A DNA stretch of 52,418 bases from Pseudoalteromonas sp. P1-9 (GTDB taxonomy: Bacteria; Pseudomonadota; Gammaproteobacteria; Enterobacterales; Alteromonadaceae), in contig NZ_LKBD01000036.1 in NCBI RefSeq assembly GCF_001399975.1, positions 1-52,418 on the forward strand. The letters are read 5' to 3'. The notes beneath the pieces are model-generated. The model was not told the origin of the DNA. It saw only the letters and a program-made list of their open reading frames with translations, and made no database searches. Position 1 is the first letter of the stretch. Every line of letters starts with the position of its first letter. Below, piece by piece: positions 16,400 to 25,909 of the stretch. Position numbers and translations under genes: made by a program.

Positions 16400-18646
16400 T
16401 TAGAATTGATAACTTAACGTAATTTTGTAATTACGTCCTAGTTCACCCGCATCTGTTGCATTACTCGCTGGCGCACGTAAGTAGCGTTCGTTAGTAATAT
16501 TATCCACCCCCACAACAACGCCTAAACCCGAAAGCATACCTTCGCCTTGATAGCTCACATTAACATTGTAGAGTTGGTATGAATCAGTGCCCCAACCTCG
16601 GTCTAAATAAGCTTCTGGCAAGCGTTTTTGCTCAGCATATGCGAGCATCTGCACGCCAACATTAAGGCTATCAAACACTTGGTAATTTAGATTAAGCGTT
16701 AGTTTATCTGCAGGCGCTTCTGTGTAGGCTTGTTTGTCATTTTCAATGGTACCTAAAAAGAAATTAGGTACGCCGTATGCATCCATTTCAATTGTTGAAT
16801 ATCCTAAATACGCATCAAATTTACTAAGCGAGTAATGCAGCTCTAATTCAACACCGCTGCTTTCAAGTTTGCCGATGTTTTTCGCGCTGTAATCACGGTG
16901 TGTGGCTACCGGCACACCATTGCTAGGGTTAGGGCCTGGTGAACCCAACTGCTTATTGCCATTTTCGTCTACGTAATACATAAACGGCACGTTATCGATA
17001 AAGTTTTCGATATCGTTATTGAAATACATCGCTTTAACAGTGAACACATCGGCAAACACAACGTTAGACCAATCTAAGCCAAAGCCTACTTCAATATTTT
17101 CTGATAGCTCTGGTTTTAAATCAGGCTGCGGCTCTTGATAGCAAATTTTACCGCCGATGTGGCAGCGCCACTCATCTTTTTTATACAGCTCTTGTACTGA
17201 AGGTGCGCGAAATGCCTCTGCATATTTGGCATAAAAGTTAAGGAAGTCAGTCGCTTTATAAGTTACGCCTAATTCATTGGATAGCTCGCCGCTATCGCTA
17301 TTATCGTAATCATCAAATGAGTTACTACTACGATCGAAGACATCATAGCGCAAGCCTGCTGTGGTCAGTAATGTATCGTTTAAAAAGCTGGCTTGATCAA
17401 TTGCCGCAATTGAAAAATTAGTTGAATCACTTTTACCGTAAAACGTTGAGCTAACACCTTCTTCAAGCTCATTTTGTTCAAATTCTTCGTATTCAAAATT
17501 GAACTCAAGCGCTAATTTGTGATTAATCACGCCTTCGAATTCAGATAAGTTAGCAACCCTTAAACCTGTACGTGTATTGCTGCCATCGCTCAATTTATCG
17601 AACGCTATTTTATTACCACGATTTACAATGTACCCCATGGTTACTTCATCGTAACTTTTCTTTGAGAACACCGCCTGTACATCTAAATCGATAAGTTGTG
17701 AGATAGGCTGGTAGGTATAACTACTCATTAATTCAATATAGTCATTTTTATAGTCTTCAGACAAAGTAGGATAACGCAGTGCTAAATCTAAACGCTGCCC
17801 ATAAGGCTGATTAAGCGATTCGGTTTCACTCCAATCTAATTTGGTTTGTAAGCTATGATCTGGTGCTAAATACCACGTGCTTTTAATTGTTGCGTTGGTT
17901 CTAGCTGAGTCGTTACTGATTTTTTCCAACTTGGCTAACTCACCAACTTCGTCGCCTTTATCGTCGCTTGGAACAACATCAATATCTGAAAATTCAACAT
18001 AAGAGGCATGCAAAACCGTGTCTGTTTTCGCAGTTAATGCAAATAAAGAACCGCTAAAACTATTCGAGTCAGACACAGATTGGTGCATTACCTGGGCGCG
18101 AGCGCCAAAGCCTTCTTCACCATTTAAGTAATCGCTTGCATCTTTAGTAACCAAACGAATGCTACCACCTACCGCGCCAGAGCCTACGGTTAACGAATCT
18201 GCGCCACGCAGTACCTGAACTTGCTTTAATTGGGCTGGATCTATACCTAAGCTATTAATAGTTGCAATATTGCTGCCGCCATCTGATTCTGTTTTACGTT
18301 TCACATTATCAATTGATACAAAAATACGTTCGCCATATAAACCACGAATCGCTGGTTGACCTGAAAGTGGCGTTACACTGCCTGTCATATCAACACCCGG
18401 TAACTCTTTCAAAATATTGCTTAGTTCAGCTTCTTGGTTACGCTTAATGTGTTCGTCGTTAACTTGTGAGATTGATGCCGCGGCATCATGCTTTGCCACT
18501 GTTAGCTTGTGACCAAATACTGAAATCGTTTCAATATCTTGCTCACCTGCTGATTTTTCATTGTTATTTTGGGATTGTGCATTAAACGCTGTGGTAGATA
18601 AACCTAAAATAATGGCTGTTGAAACTAGCGTACGAGAGAAGTTCAT
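16400..18646 (-). CDS. TonB-dependent outer membrane receptor, heme/hemoglobin type
   Basis: A 748-residue receptor with a signal peptide (about 1-25). The plug domain follows (about 40-160), with QPAIRGLYGERIFVSIDNVK and VLRGADSLTVGSGAVGGSI, and then a 22-strand-type barrel ending in YKITLSYQF with terminal Phe. A FRAP motif (AFRAPSVQELY) followed by PDLKPELSENIEVG resembles the FRAP/NPNL region of HmuR/HutA heme receptors, so heme or hemoglobin is the likeliest ligand. A Fur-like site lies just upstream (18663-18673). No TonB, ExbBD or heme ABC genes are adjacent. Confidence 0.85.
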   Translation of the reverse strand: MNFSRTLVSTAIILGLSTTAFNAQSQNNNEKSAGEQDIETISVFGHKLTVAKHDAAASISQVNDEHIKRNQEAELSNILKELPGVDMTGSVTPLSGQPAIRGLYGERIFVSIDNVKRKTESDGGSNIATINSLGIDPAQLKQVQVLRGADSLTVGSGAVGGSIRLVTKDASDYLNGEEGFGARAQVMHQSVSDSNSFSGSLFALTAKTDTVLHASYVEFSDIDVVPSDDKGDEVGELAKLEKISNDSARTNATIKSTWYLAPDHSLQTKLDWSETESLNQPYGQRLDLALRYPTLSEDYKNDYIELMSSYTYQPISQLIDLDVQAVFSKKSYDEVTMGYIVNRGNKIAFDKLSDGSNTRTGLRVANLSEFEGVINHKLALEFNFEYEEFEQNELEEGVSSTFYGKSDSTNFSIAAIDQASFLNDTLLTTAGLRYDVFDRSSNSFDDYDNSDSGELSNELGVTYKATDFLNFYAKYAEAFRAPSVQELYKKDEWRCHIGGKICYQEPQPDLKPELSENIEVGFGLDWSNVVFADVFTVKAMYFNNDIENFIDNVPFMYYVDENGNKQLGSPGPNPSNGVPVATHRDYSAKNIGKLESSGVELELHYSLSKFDAYLGYSTIEMDAYGVPNFFLGTIENDKQAYTEAPADKLTLNLNYQVFDSLNVGVQMLAYAEQKRLPEAYLDRGWGTDSYQLYNVNVSYQGEGMLSGLGVVVGVDNITNERYLRAPASNATDAGELGRNYKITLSYQF

Positions 18647-18662
18647 TTACATTTTCCTTAAC

Positions 18663-18673
18663 GATAATTATTC
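18663..18673 (-). promoter_or_regulatory. Possible Fur-like site before the TonB receptor
   Basis: The near-palindrome GATAATTATTC fits the core of a Fur box, but the full 19-bp match is only about 13 positions. It lies within 30 bp of the receptor start. The rest of the 18647-19010 interval shows no other element that I can support. Confidence 0.35.
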
Positions 18674-19010
18674 GCACTCGCATTAAGGTTAAAGTATCTG
18701 CTCTAGGCTTTCAATATCTAAGATTACTAAAAAAACATTTAAAATCAGTATTTAACAAACGATTAATAAGTATTTAAATAAAAAAGAACTGGTGAAATTA
18801 AGACAATAATACGATTTTATACTGAGTTTTATTATTGCGCTTACACTGTTTTAACTAATTGCAATGCAGGTTAAAATATCCGCCGTTTTTACAATTCAAT
18901 ATGATTTAGGTACTCATCTTAAAACGTGAGTTTAATCGGCACAGGGAGTGGGTTTATTTAACGCTAACCATGTTGGATTGTTATCGATGTAAAAAAAGGA
19001 AATTAATTTA

Positions 19011-20372
19011 ATGGCATTAACCACTGTTATTCTCGCTGCGGGTAAAGGCACTCGTATGCGTTCAAAACTGCCGAAAGTACTGCACCCTGTTGCCAACAAG
19101 CCTATGGTGCAACACGTTATTGATAATGCATTATCGCTTGGCGCTAACACCACTAACTTAGTATACGGTCATGGCGGCGAGTTATTAAAAGAGCACCTAG
19201 CGCATAACGATGTGAACTGGGTATTACAAGCGGAGCAACTTGGCACTGGCCACGCGGTGGCACAGACAAAAGAGCATATCGCGAATGACGATACCGTATT
19301 AATTCTTTACGGCGACGTACCACTAACTAAAAAATCAACATTAGAAGCACTGCTTGATGTAACACCAAGTAAAGGCCTCGCTATTTTAACCGTCAACTTA
19401 GATGATCCGTCGGGCTATGGTCGCATTGAGCGTAAAAATGGCAATATTGTGGGTATTGTTGAGCAAAAAGATGCCAACCCAGAGCAACTAAAAATCACCG
19501 AAATTAACTCAGGTATTATGGCGGTTAACGGCGGTTTGTTACGTGATTGGCTCGGCCGCTTATCAAATAACAATGCGCAAGGCGAATATTACCTAACGGA
19601 TATTGTTGCTATGGCGCACGCTGATGGCGTTGAAATTACCTCTGCCCAACCAAGCGATTTAATGGAAGTTGAAGGTGCAAACAATCGCGTGCAACTAGCT
19701 GCATTAGAGCGCGCTTATCAAGCGTGGCAAGCTGAAGATTTAATGCTAAATGGCGCGAGCTTAGCTGACCCTGCGCGTATTGATGTGCGCGGTGAAGTCA
19801 CCACAGGTCAAGACGTACAAATTGATGTTAACGTAGTATTTGAAGGCAAAGTAGTACTTGGTGACGATGTTGTTATTGGCCCGAACTGCGTGCTAAAAGA
19901 CTGCGAAATCGGCGATGGCGTGGTGATTAAAGCTAACTCTATTGTTGAAGAGGCAAAAGTTGCTGCTAAATGTACAATTGGCCCATTTGCACGCCTTCGT
20001 CCAGGTGCCATTATGGAAGAAGACTCGCACATTGGTAACTTTGTCGAAATGAAAAAGACCCGCTTAGGCAAAGGCTCTAAAGCGAATCATTTAACATACC
20101 TTGGCGATACAGAAGTAGGCGAGAAAGTGAATATTGGCGCCGGCACCATTACCTGTAACTACGATGGTGTAAATAAGTCTAAAACCATTATTGGCGATAA
20201 CGCGTTTATTGGCTCAAACAGCTCGCTGGTAGCGCCTGTTGAAATTGGTCAAACCGCCACGATTGGCGCAGGCTCAGTTGTTACAGCTAATGTTGCAGAG
20301 CAGCAACTTGCGGTATCACGTGCTAAGCAACGTAATATTGATGGTTGGCAGCGCCCTGTTAAGAAAAGCTAA
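19011..20372 (+). CDS. glmU: Bifunctional UDP-N-acetylglucosamine pyrophosphorylase / GlcN-1-P acetyltransferase
   Basis: A 453-residue GlmU. The N-terminal uridyltransferase domain carries the signature [19 protein letters not shown] (about 8-26) and YGDVPL. From about residue 250 a left-handed beta-helix of hexapeptide repeats ([26 protein letters not shown]) forms the acetyltransferase domain, with [13 protein letters not shown] and the trimer active-site residues. It makes UDP-GlcNAc for peptidoglycan and LPS. The ribosome binding site AAAGGAA is good. glmS lies 1.7 kb downstream, separated by a minus-strand hypothetical gene and a regulator. Confidence 0.97.
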   Translation: MALTTVILAAGKGTRMRSKLPKVLHPVANKPMVQHVIDNALSLGANTTNLVYGHGGELLKEHLAHNDVNWVLQAEQLGTGHAVAQTKEHIANDDTVLILYGDVPLTKKSTLEALLDVTPSKGLAILTVNLDDPSGYGRIERKNGNIVGIVEQKDANPEQLKITEINSGIMAVNGGLLRDWLGRLSNNNAQGEYYLTDIVAMAHADGVEITSAQPSDLMEVEGANNRVQLAALERAYQAWQAEDLMLNGASLADPARIDVRGEVTTGQDVQIDVNVVFEGKVVLGDDVVIGPNCVLKDCEIGDGVVIKANSIVEEAKVAAKCTIGPFARLRPGAIMEEDSHIGNFVEMKKTRLGKGSKANHLTYLGDTEVGEKVNIGAGTITCNYDGVNKSKTIIGDNAFIGSNSSLVAPVEIGQTATIGAGSVVTANVAEQQLAVSRAKQRNIDGWQRPVKKS

Positions 20373-20390
20373 CAACAAGGCTATTGAAAA

Positions 20391-20408
20391 AGCCGCTATT
20401 TAGCGGCT
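20391..20408. terminator. Bidirectional terminator overlapping a coding 3' end
   Basis: AGCCGCTA / TAGCGGCT with a 2-nt loop and A/T runs on both sides terminates glmU. On the minus strand it includes the last codons of the gene at 20396-21079. Confidence 0.85.
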
Positions 20409-21079
20409 TTTTTTGTTTCTACGGGTGTGGTTTTTACAATAGGTTTTGATTCAACAATTGCTGGGCACATTTCAACTTCTTGCGTATCACCTTTGCCATT
20501 ACTGATGTAACAGTTTTCGAGTAAAGAGCAGTAACACACCTCAACTTTTACTTTAAAACGCTTTTTATTAAGTATCTGCCAAAATTTCTCGTTGTACTTG
20601 GTTTTTTCAAGCGCTAAAAGACTAATTGAGCCTCCCGGTGGCACAAGTGCATTTTGCGCAAATGAGGTGGTGATCCAGCCAAATTCTCTAAAGAAATTAA
20701 CCTTCGGTGACTTCTTTTGCAGTTCTTGCAACGCCGTTTCATAGGCCTTAATGTCAAAACAACATGCAGTGATAAAGTCATAAACATCGTAATACTCTTT
20801 ACCTTGGTAGGTGTACTTCAAATATTTAACAAGGGCTGGCCCTGCACCTGAGTTTTTTAACGTAAAGGTAATCTCTTGGCTGCGTTTTTCCATATTCGCA
20901 TTACCAGACACAAACTGCATCCAAGGCCAAGTTGCCGCTTTTACCTGCTTTTCTGCCGCATTGGCTTGTAAAAAAGTGGCATAAAATGAGGCTGCTGAAA
21001 TAATAATGGCGCATAGCGCCAAAAATAGATTCACCTTATCTTGCGAAAAGTGAAGTTTGGATTGCTTTTTTTCCTTCAT
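20396..21079 (-). CDS. Membrane-anchored hypothetical protein
   Basis: A 227-residue protein with one membrane segment near the N-terminus (about 17-38), followed by a Cys-containing soluble domain (pairs CC near 107 and CYCSLLENC near 190). The family is not recognised. The middle part (QEITFTLKNSGAGPALVKYLKYTYQGKEY) reads like a small beta-sandwich domain. The last residues (KKAAK) are encoded within the glmU terminator hairpin. The start at 21079 has a weak ribosome binding site. Confidence 0.65.
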   Translation of the reverse strand: MKEKKQSKLHFSQDKVNLFLALCAIIISAASFYATFLQANAAEKQVKAATWPWMQFVSGNANMEKRSQEITFTLKNSGAGPALVKYLKYTYQGKEYYDVYDFITACCFDIKAYETALQELQKKSPKVNFFREFGWITTSFAQNALVPPGGSISLLALEKTKYNEKFWQILNKKRFKVKVEVCYCSLLENCYISNGKGDTQEVEMCPAIVESKPIVKTTPVETKKAAK

Positions 21080-21227
21080 AGCATCTTGTTGTTTTTATTA
21101 ACGCTTTAAGCACTATAAATAAATCATTAAGCAACTACAACAAAGCCATATTGGCAATTGTTACTAGATGTTCAGCAATAATCTTCAACGAACCACATAA
21201 CGGCCATAAAATAAGCGCTTGCGATCT

Positions 21228-21276
21228 AATAAGTTTCGATTAAAATATCAATAAATTTCGAAACGAAACTTATTGA
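21228..21276. promoter_or_regulatory. Operator repeats before the DeoR-family regulator
   Basis: The motif AATAAGTTTCG occurs at 21228-21238, again as TCAATAAATTTCG at 21248-21260, and inverted as CGAAACTTATTGA at 21264-21276. The first two copies are 22 bp apart; the last two form a 12/13 inverted repeat with spacer AAA. The cluster ends 4 bp before the ATG, so autorepression is likely. TTTCG-rich sites are usual for DeoR/GlpR proteins. Confidence 0.68.
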
Positions 21277-21280
21277 TAAA

Positions 21281-22045
21281 ATGACGAAACGTAACACCCA
21301 ACAAAGGCGCCATACTATTTTGCAGCAAGTGAACGAGCTTGGTGAGGTTAGCGTTGAACAACTTGCTGAACAATTTGCAACGTCAGAAGTTACGATTCGA
21401 AAAGATCTTACCGCACTTGAACAAAGCGGCCTGCTGTTGCGCCGTTATGGTGGTGCAATGGCATTACCGCAAGAGATCGTTGCAAATAGCGACGAAAAGC
21501 TCGATCCAATTCGCAAAATGCAAATAGCAAAAGCCGCAGCTGATCTCATTAAAGATCATAACCGCATTATTATTGATAGCGGTCGCACCACAGCTGCAAT
21601 GATCCCTGAGCTTTCACACAAGCGTGGTTTAGTTGTAATGACCAACGCCATCAATGTGGCTAACCGATTGCTTTCATTAGAAAATGAGCCAACTTTATTA
21701 ATGCCTGGCGGCACCTGGGATCCACACTCGGAATCTTTTCAGGGGCAAGTTGCCGAGCAAGTTGTGCGCTCTTACGACTTCGATCAACTGTTTATTGGTG
21801 CCGATGGCATTGATATTGATAGAGGTACTACTACATTCAATGAATTGATCGGTTTGAGTCGCGTTATGGCAGATTCAGCAAGGGAAGTAATTGTGCTTGT
21901 TGAATCAAACAAGATTGGTAAGAAGATCCCAAATTTAGAAATACCGTGGCAGCAAGTAAATTATTTAGTAACGGATGATGGCTTAGACGACAACACTAAG
22001 CAGGCAATTGAACAACATCACGTTACTGTTATTTGCGCCAAGTAA
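21281..22045 (+). CDS. glmR: DeoR/GlpR-family regulator, probable glmS regulator
   Basis: A 254-residue DeoR-family repressor. The N-terminal winged helix (about 5-60) has VEQLAEQFATSEVTIRKDLTALE, and the C-terminal sugar-phosphate-sensing DeoRC domain (about 75-235) has IIIDSGRTTAAMIPEL, VMTNAINVA and FIGADGID. It lies 74 bp upstream of glmS in the same orientation, as GlmR-type regulators do in Pseudomonas and Alteromonadales, so sensing of an amino-sugar phosphate and control of glmS are inferred. The symbol follows context. Operator-like repeats precede the start. Confidence 0.82.
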   Translation: MTKRNTQQRRHTILQQVNELGEVSVEQLAEQFATSEVTIRKDLTALEQSGLLLRRYGGAMALPQEIVANSDEKLDPIRKMQIAKAAADLIKDHNRIIIDSGRTTAAMIPELSHKRGLVVMTNAINVANRLLSLENEPTLLMPGGTWDPHSESFQGQVAEQVVRSYDFDQLFIGADGIDIDRGTTTFNELIGLSRVMADSAREVIVLVESNKIGKKIPNLEIPWQQVNYLVTDDGLDDNTKQAIEQHHVTVICAK

Positions 22046-22119
22046 CGCATTTGCAGGTTCAGACAACAAACCTGTAACCCATTTAACGCTCACATACCGT
22101 GCAATTTAAGGAGATTATT

Positions 22120-23943
22120 ATGTGTGGCATTGTTGGCGCTGTGGCAGAACGCCCAGTTAACCGAATTTTAATTGAAGGCCTAAAGCGCCTTGAATACCGT
22201 GGCTACGACTCTGCAGGTGTAGCATTAGGCAACAACGACAAAACACTTAACACTGTAAAAGCAGTTGGCAAAGTTGCTAATCTCGATGCAGCACTTACTG
22301 ATGCAGATGTAAAAGGCACAACAGGAATTGCGCATACTCGCTGGGCAACCCATGGTAGCGTGACTGAAGCCAATGCTCACCCACACATTTCAAGTCAGCA
22401 GCTAGCGCTTGTGCACAACGGTATTATTGAAAACCACGATAAATTGCGCACACAACTGCGCGGTGATGGCTACGAATTTTTATCAGATACTGACACCGAA
22501 GTAATGGTGCATAAAATCCACCAGCTTCGTCAAAGTCATGATTCGTTACTTGCGTCAGTGCAAGCGGCAGTTAAAGAGTTTGAAGGTGCTTACGGCACAG
22601 TGGTTTTTGACAAAGAAAACCCAAATGAAATCGTTGTAGCACGTTCAGGCAGCCCACTTGTGATTGGCTTAGGCTTAGGTGAAAACTTTATTGCTTCTGA
22701 CCAATTAGCGTTACTACCTGTAACACGCAGCTTTATCTTTTTAGAAGAAGGCGACGTGGCCCGTATTACTCGTGATTCAGTTGAAATCTTCGATATCGAT
22801 GGTAACGCTGTTGAACGCGATGTAGTTGAATCTAACATTACCCAAGATGCCTCAGGCAAAGGTGAGTACCGTCACTATATGCTCAAAGAAATCTACGAGC
22901 AGCCTGTTGCGGTTCGCAATACGCTAGAAGCGCGTATTGATGGCGATAAAGTTGCAGTTGACGCATTTGGCGATACAGCATCGGATATTTTCAAGCAAGT
23001 TAAGCATGTGCAGATTATTGCCTGCGGTACCTCATACCACTCAGGTATGGTCGCACGCTATTGGTTAGAACAATATGCAGGTGTTAGCTGTAACGTTGAA
23101 ATTGCCTCTGAGTTCCGCTATCGCAAATCATTTGTTCATGAAAACAGCCTACTTGTAACCATTTCACAATCAGGTGAAACTGCCGACACTTTAGCTGCAC
23201 TGCGCCTAGCTAAAGAGCAAGGTTACATGAGCTCAATGACGATTTGTAACGTGCCTGGCAGCTCGCTAGTGCGCGAATCAGATATTGTGTTTATGACGAA
23301 AGCGGGTGCTGAAATTGGCGTTGCGTCAACAAAAGCCTTTACTACTCAGCTTGTTGGTTTATTAATGTTAGTAGCTTCAATTGCCCAAGAAAAAGGCCTT
23401 GAGCATGCTGAAATTGTTAACGCTATTAAAACGTTACCAAACAAGCTGGAAGAATCACTGTCTCTTGCAGAAGGCATTGAAGACCTAGCAGAAGAGTTTG
23501 CAGATAAACATCACGCACTTTTCTTAGGCCGTGGCGATCAATATCCAATCGCAATGGAAGGCGCACTTAAGCTAAAAGAAATCTCGTATATTCACGCAGA
23601 AGCGTATGCAGCAGGTGAGCTTAAACACGGTCCATTAGCACTGATTGATGCCGATATGCCAATCATTGTTGTTGCACCAAATAACGAGCTACTGGAAAAG
23701 CTGAAATCAAACGTTGAAGAAGTACGTGCACGCGGCGGTATTATTTATGTATTCGCTGATAAGGCGTCTGAATTTGTCTCAGATGACACAATGCGTGTTA
23801 TTAACGTCAATCAAGTTGACGATGTATTAGCACCAATTGTGTACACCATTCCACTTCAATTGCTGTCTTACTACGTAGCGGTAATTAAAGGGACCGATGT
23901 TGACCAACCACGTAACCTGGCAAAATCGGTTACGGTTGAGTAA
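22120..23943 (+). CDS. glmS: Glutamine--fructose-6-phosphate aminotransferase (isomerizing)
   Basis: A 607-residue GlmS. The start at 22120 places Cys directly after Met (MCGIVGAV), as needed for the N-terminal glutaminase nucleophile; a longer frame to 22099 would bury it. The class II glutaminase domain spans about 1-230 ([13 protein letters not shown] [18 protein letters not shown]). Two SIS domains follow (about 285-600) with [17 protein letters not shown] and the C-terminal KSVTVE. It makes glucosamine-6-phosphate, the first step toward UDP-GlcNAc. The ribosome binding site AAGGAG is strong. A 6-bp hairpin in the 74-bp leader (22053-22075) has no obvious role. Confidence 0.97.
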   Translation: MCGIVGAVAERPVNRILIEGLKRLEYRGYDSAGVALGNNDKTLNTVKAVGKVANLDAALTDADVKGTTGIAHTRWATHGSVTEANAHPHISSQQLALVHNGIIENHDKLRTQLRGDGYEFLSDTDTEVMVHKIHQLRQSHDSLLASVQAAVKEFEGAYGTVVFDKENPNEIVVARSGSPLVIGLGLGENFIASDQLALLPVTRSFIFLEEGDVARITRDSVEIFDIDGNAVERDVVESNITQDASGKGEYRHYMLKEIYEQPVAVRNTLEARIDGDKVAVDAFGDTASDIFKQVKHVQIIACGTSYHSGMVARYWLEQYAGVSCNVEIASEFRYRKSFVHENSLLVTISQSGETADTLAALRLAKEQGYMSSMTICNVPGSSLVRESDIVFMTKAGAEIGVASTKAFTTQLVGLLMLVASIAQEKGLEHAEIVNAIKTLPNKLEESLSLAEGIEDLAEEFADKHHALFLGRGDQYPIAMEGALKLKEISYIHAEAYAAGELKHGPLALIDADMPIIVVAPNNELLEKLKSNVEEVRARGGIIYVFADKASEFVSDDTMRVINVNQVDDVLAPIVYTIPLQLLSYYVAVIKGTDVDQPRNLAKSVTVE

Positions 23944-23960
23944 ATATTTTTACATTTAAA

Positions 23961-23986
23961 AAAGGCGCATTAGCGCCTTTTTTATA
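23961..23986. terminator. Bidirectional terminator after glmS
   Basis: AAAGGCGC / GCGCCTTT with loop ATTA and T runs on both strands, between convergent genes. Confidence 0.85.
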
Positions 23987-24002
23987 ACCCTTTTACACAG
24001 TA

Positions 24003-25700
24003 TTAAAACGTCACAATTGTAGAAACGGCTTCTTCTTTGGCTGTTTGAATTGACAGTTTTATTTCTCGGTTTTGCCAATCGATATCAAGCATGCCGTAGT
24101 TGCTGCCCGACTTATTAATCAAATGACGATTACCCGTTGTTAGTGAACTAATATTACTGCTCACAACACCGACTTTACCGGTTGGAATTACAGCGCCGCT
24201 TGGTGCGCAGTTACCCCAAGCGCCTTCAATGCCTTTGCCGTTTTCATCCACTTCGGTATAGCACCAAGGTTTATCGTGATCACGTGTAATACACCCTTGG
24301 TATTCAACCAGCGCATATTTGTAAGGTAATTTGCATTGTTTTGAGTAATCACCGTTACCTTGCGAATCGGCATAAATGGGCAAGCGCAGCGGGTTTTCAA
24401 TATGATAGGGCCAATTTTGACCAAAGCCTGATGCCGTCACTTCGTATACGGTGACGGGGGCTCCAAATTCTGTACTGGCTGGTATCTCTTTTTGTAACAA
24501 TTCACCCCAGTGCTGATCGCCCGATAAGAAAATCACCGCTTTCGTCTTGCCTGCATTTACCGACTTTTGCACAAGTCGTAAGAGTCTTTCTCGCTGAGCG
24601 GGCATTTCTGCCCATGATTCGTAACTGGTGCCAGACATCGCTTCTTCATCCAAATTAGCAATCGCTTGATTAAACTGGTTGCCATTTCCGTAAGCACAAT
24701 AGCTATTTAAGCTTCTTCCTTTGTGAAGCGGAGGTAATACTTGTATACCGCTAGCAATGATTTTAATTTCGCTCGGCTTATTAAGCTCTGCTTCAAGCCA
24801 CTGCCATTGTTGTTCGCCCAGGATAGTGCTGTTATCACCTTCGCAGGTGCCATAGTTACTAAAAGTAGGTGAACGGAAGTATCGTGCATCAAGTGTGATC
24901 ACATGAGTTTGCTCACCACTTGGCCCGAGCAATTTAGCTTCGTAAATACCCGCCTGACCATTAAGCCTCGGATCCGATGCTTCAACATCAAAGTGACGTA
25001 AATATTCTTGCTGGCTCTCTGCACGTTTTTGATAATATTTGCCATCATTGTTGCGCCCAAAATCATGATCATCCCATGTTGCCATAACTGGGATGTTGGC
25101 CTTTAAAAACAGCTGATAATCAGGGTTGCGCTTTTTATCATCGTATTTCTGACGCATTAAGGCCATGTTTGTGGTATCGGCATAAATGTTATCGCCTAAC
25201 CATAAAAATAGGTCAGGTTGATGACCTATCAAACGCGCTAACGCTGCTGGCATATCCCCTTTGGTTTTAAAGCAGCTACCTAATGCAACTCTGTCTAAAC
25301 GTTTGCTTTGCTGTGGTTGTGTATGAGTTAACAGCGGTTCAGGCGCTGGCGCGTCACATTCTTCCCACGCACCATCGGCAACATAACACCATGGCGTTGA
25401 ATGATTGCGAGTGGTACAGCCATAGAACTTTTCACCTTGATAACTAGACGGCGCTAAACACGTTTTACCAGAAACTGTTTTAAACTCAGGAATAGACTCA
25501 GTACGCACATTGCCCCAACTTTCACCGTCTTTCGGTGTTTTTAAATAGCACCACTGGCTACCGCTATTATTTTTGTCGGTTGTACCTTGGTATTTTGCCA
25601 GCGCATAGTCAAAGGCAGTTTTACATTCTTGATAATGAACTTCGGGTGCTGCAAATAGTGCGCTAGGCAGCAATAAGCTTAATAGAATTGTTCTTTTCAT
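24003..25700 (-). CDS. PhoD-type phosphatase with fibronectin-II/kringle-like modules
   Basis: A 565-residue exported protein with a signal peptide 1-17. Three Cys/Trp modules resemble fibronectin type II or kringle repeats. Module 1 (about 26-63) is degenerate. Module 2 (81-115) has Cys at 81, 95, 105 and 115 and the core CTTRNHSTPWCY. Module 3 (about 455-498) has CITRDHDKPWCY and WGNC. Between them lies a PhoD-like metallophosphatase domain with LGSCF, LWLGDNIYAD, ATWDDHDFG and LSGDQHWGEL. Family members are phosphodiesterases or alkaline phosphatases using Fe/Ca. The modules presumably aid binding outside the cell. It is a single gene. Confidence 0.83.
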   Translation of the reverse strand: MKRTILLSLLLPSALFAAPEVHYQECKTAFDYALAKYQGTTDKNNSGSQWCYLKTPKDGESWGNVRTESIPEFKTVSGKTCLAPSSYQGEKFYGCTTRNHSTPWCYVADGAWEECDAPAPEPLLTHTQPQQSKRLDRVALGSCFKTKGDMPAALARLIGHQPDLFLWLGDNIYADTTNMALMRQKYDDKKRNPDYQLFLKANIPVMATWDDHDFGRNNDGKYYQKRAESQQEYLRHFDVEASDPRLNGQAGIYEAKLLGPSGEQTHVITLDARYFRSPTFSNYGTCEGDNSTILGEQQWQWLEAELNKPSEIKIIASGIQVLPPLHKGRSLNSYCAYGNGNQFNQAIANLDEEAMSGTSYESWAEMPAQRERLLRLVQKSVNAGKTKAVIFLSGDQHWGELLQKEIPASTEFGAPVTVYEVTASGFGQNWPYHIENPLRLPIYADSQGNGDYSKQCKLPYKYALVEYQGCITRDHDKPWCYTEVDENGKGIEGAWGNCAPSGAVIPTGKVGVVSSNISSLTTGNRHLINKSGSNYGMLDIDWQNREIKLSIQTAKEEAVSTIVTF

Positions 25701-25830
25701 TGTTATATTTTCTCAGTTGTGAATTGGCGCATCCGATGCGTAATAGTCCCTTGAGAAAATATACCGTTCCGATATTGAGAACTGACTACAGTTAAGTGTC
25801 ACATTTGCGGCAAGAAAATGACAATAAACA

Positions 25831-25857
25831 TGCGGCTGCCGTAACTTTGCAGCCGCA
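25831..25857 (-). terminator. Probable terminator after the DUF4824/DUF2157 pair
   Basis: TGCGGCTGC / GCAGCCGCA, a 9-bp stem with a 9-nt loop and a weak T-rich stretch on the minus side. Confidence 0.55.
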
Positions 25858-25909
25858 TTGTATTTTGCGCTTTGATCAAGCTATTAGATATACGCTTTAA
25901 AACTGTGTA

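Noticed and set aside
22053..22075. Hairpin in the glmS leader as a riboswitch or ribozyme
   Set aside because: Only a 6-bp stem; nothing resembles the glmS ribozyme, which is found in Gram-positive bacteria, or another known riboswitch.
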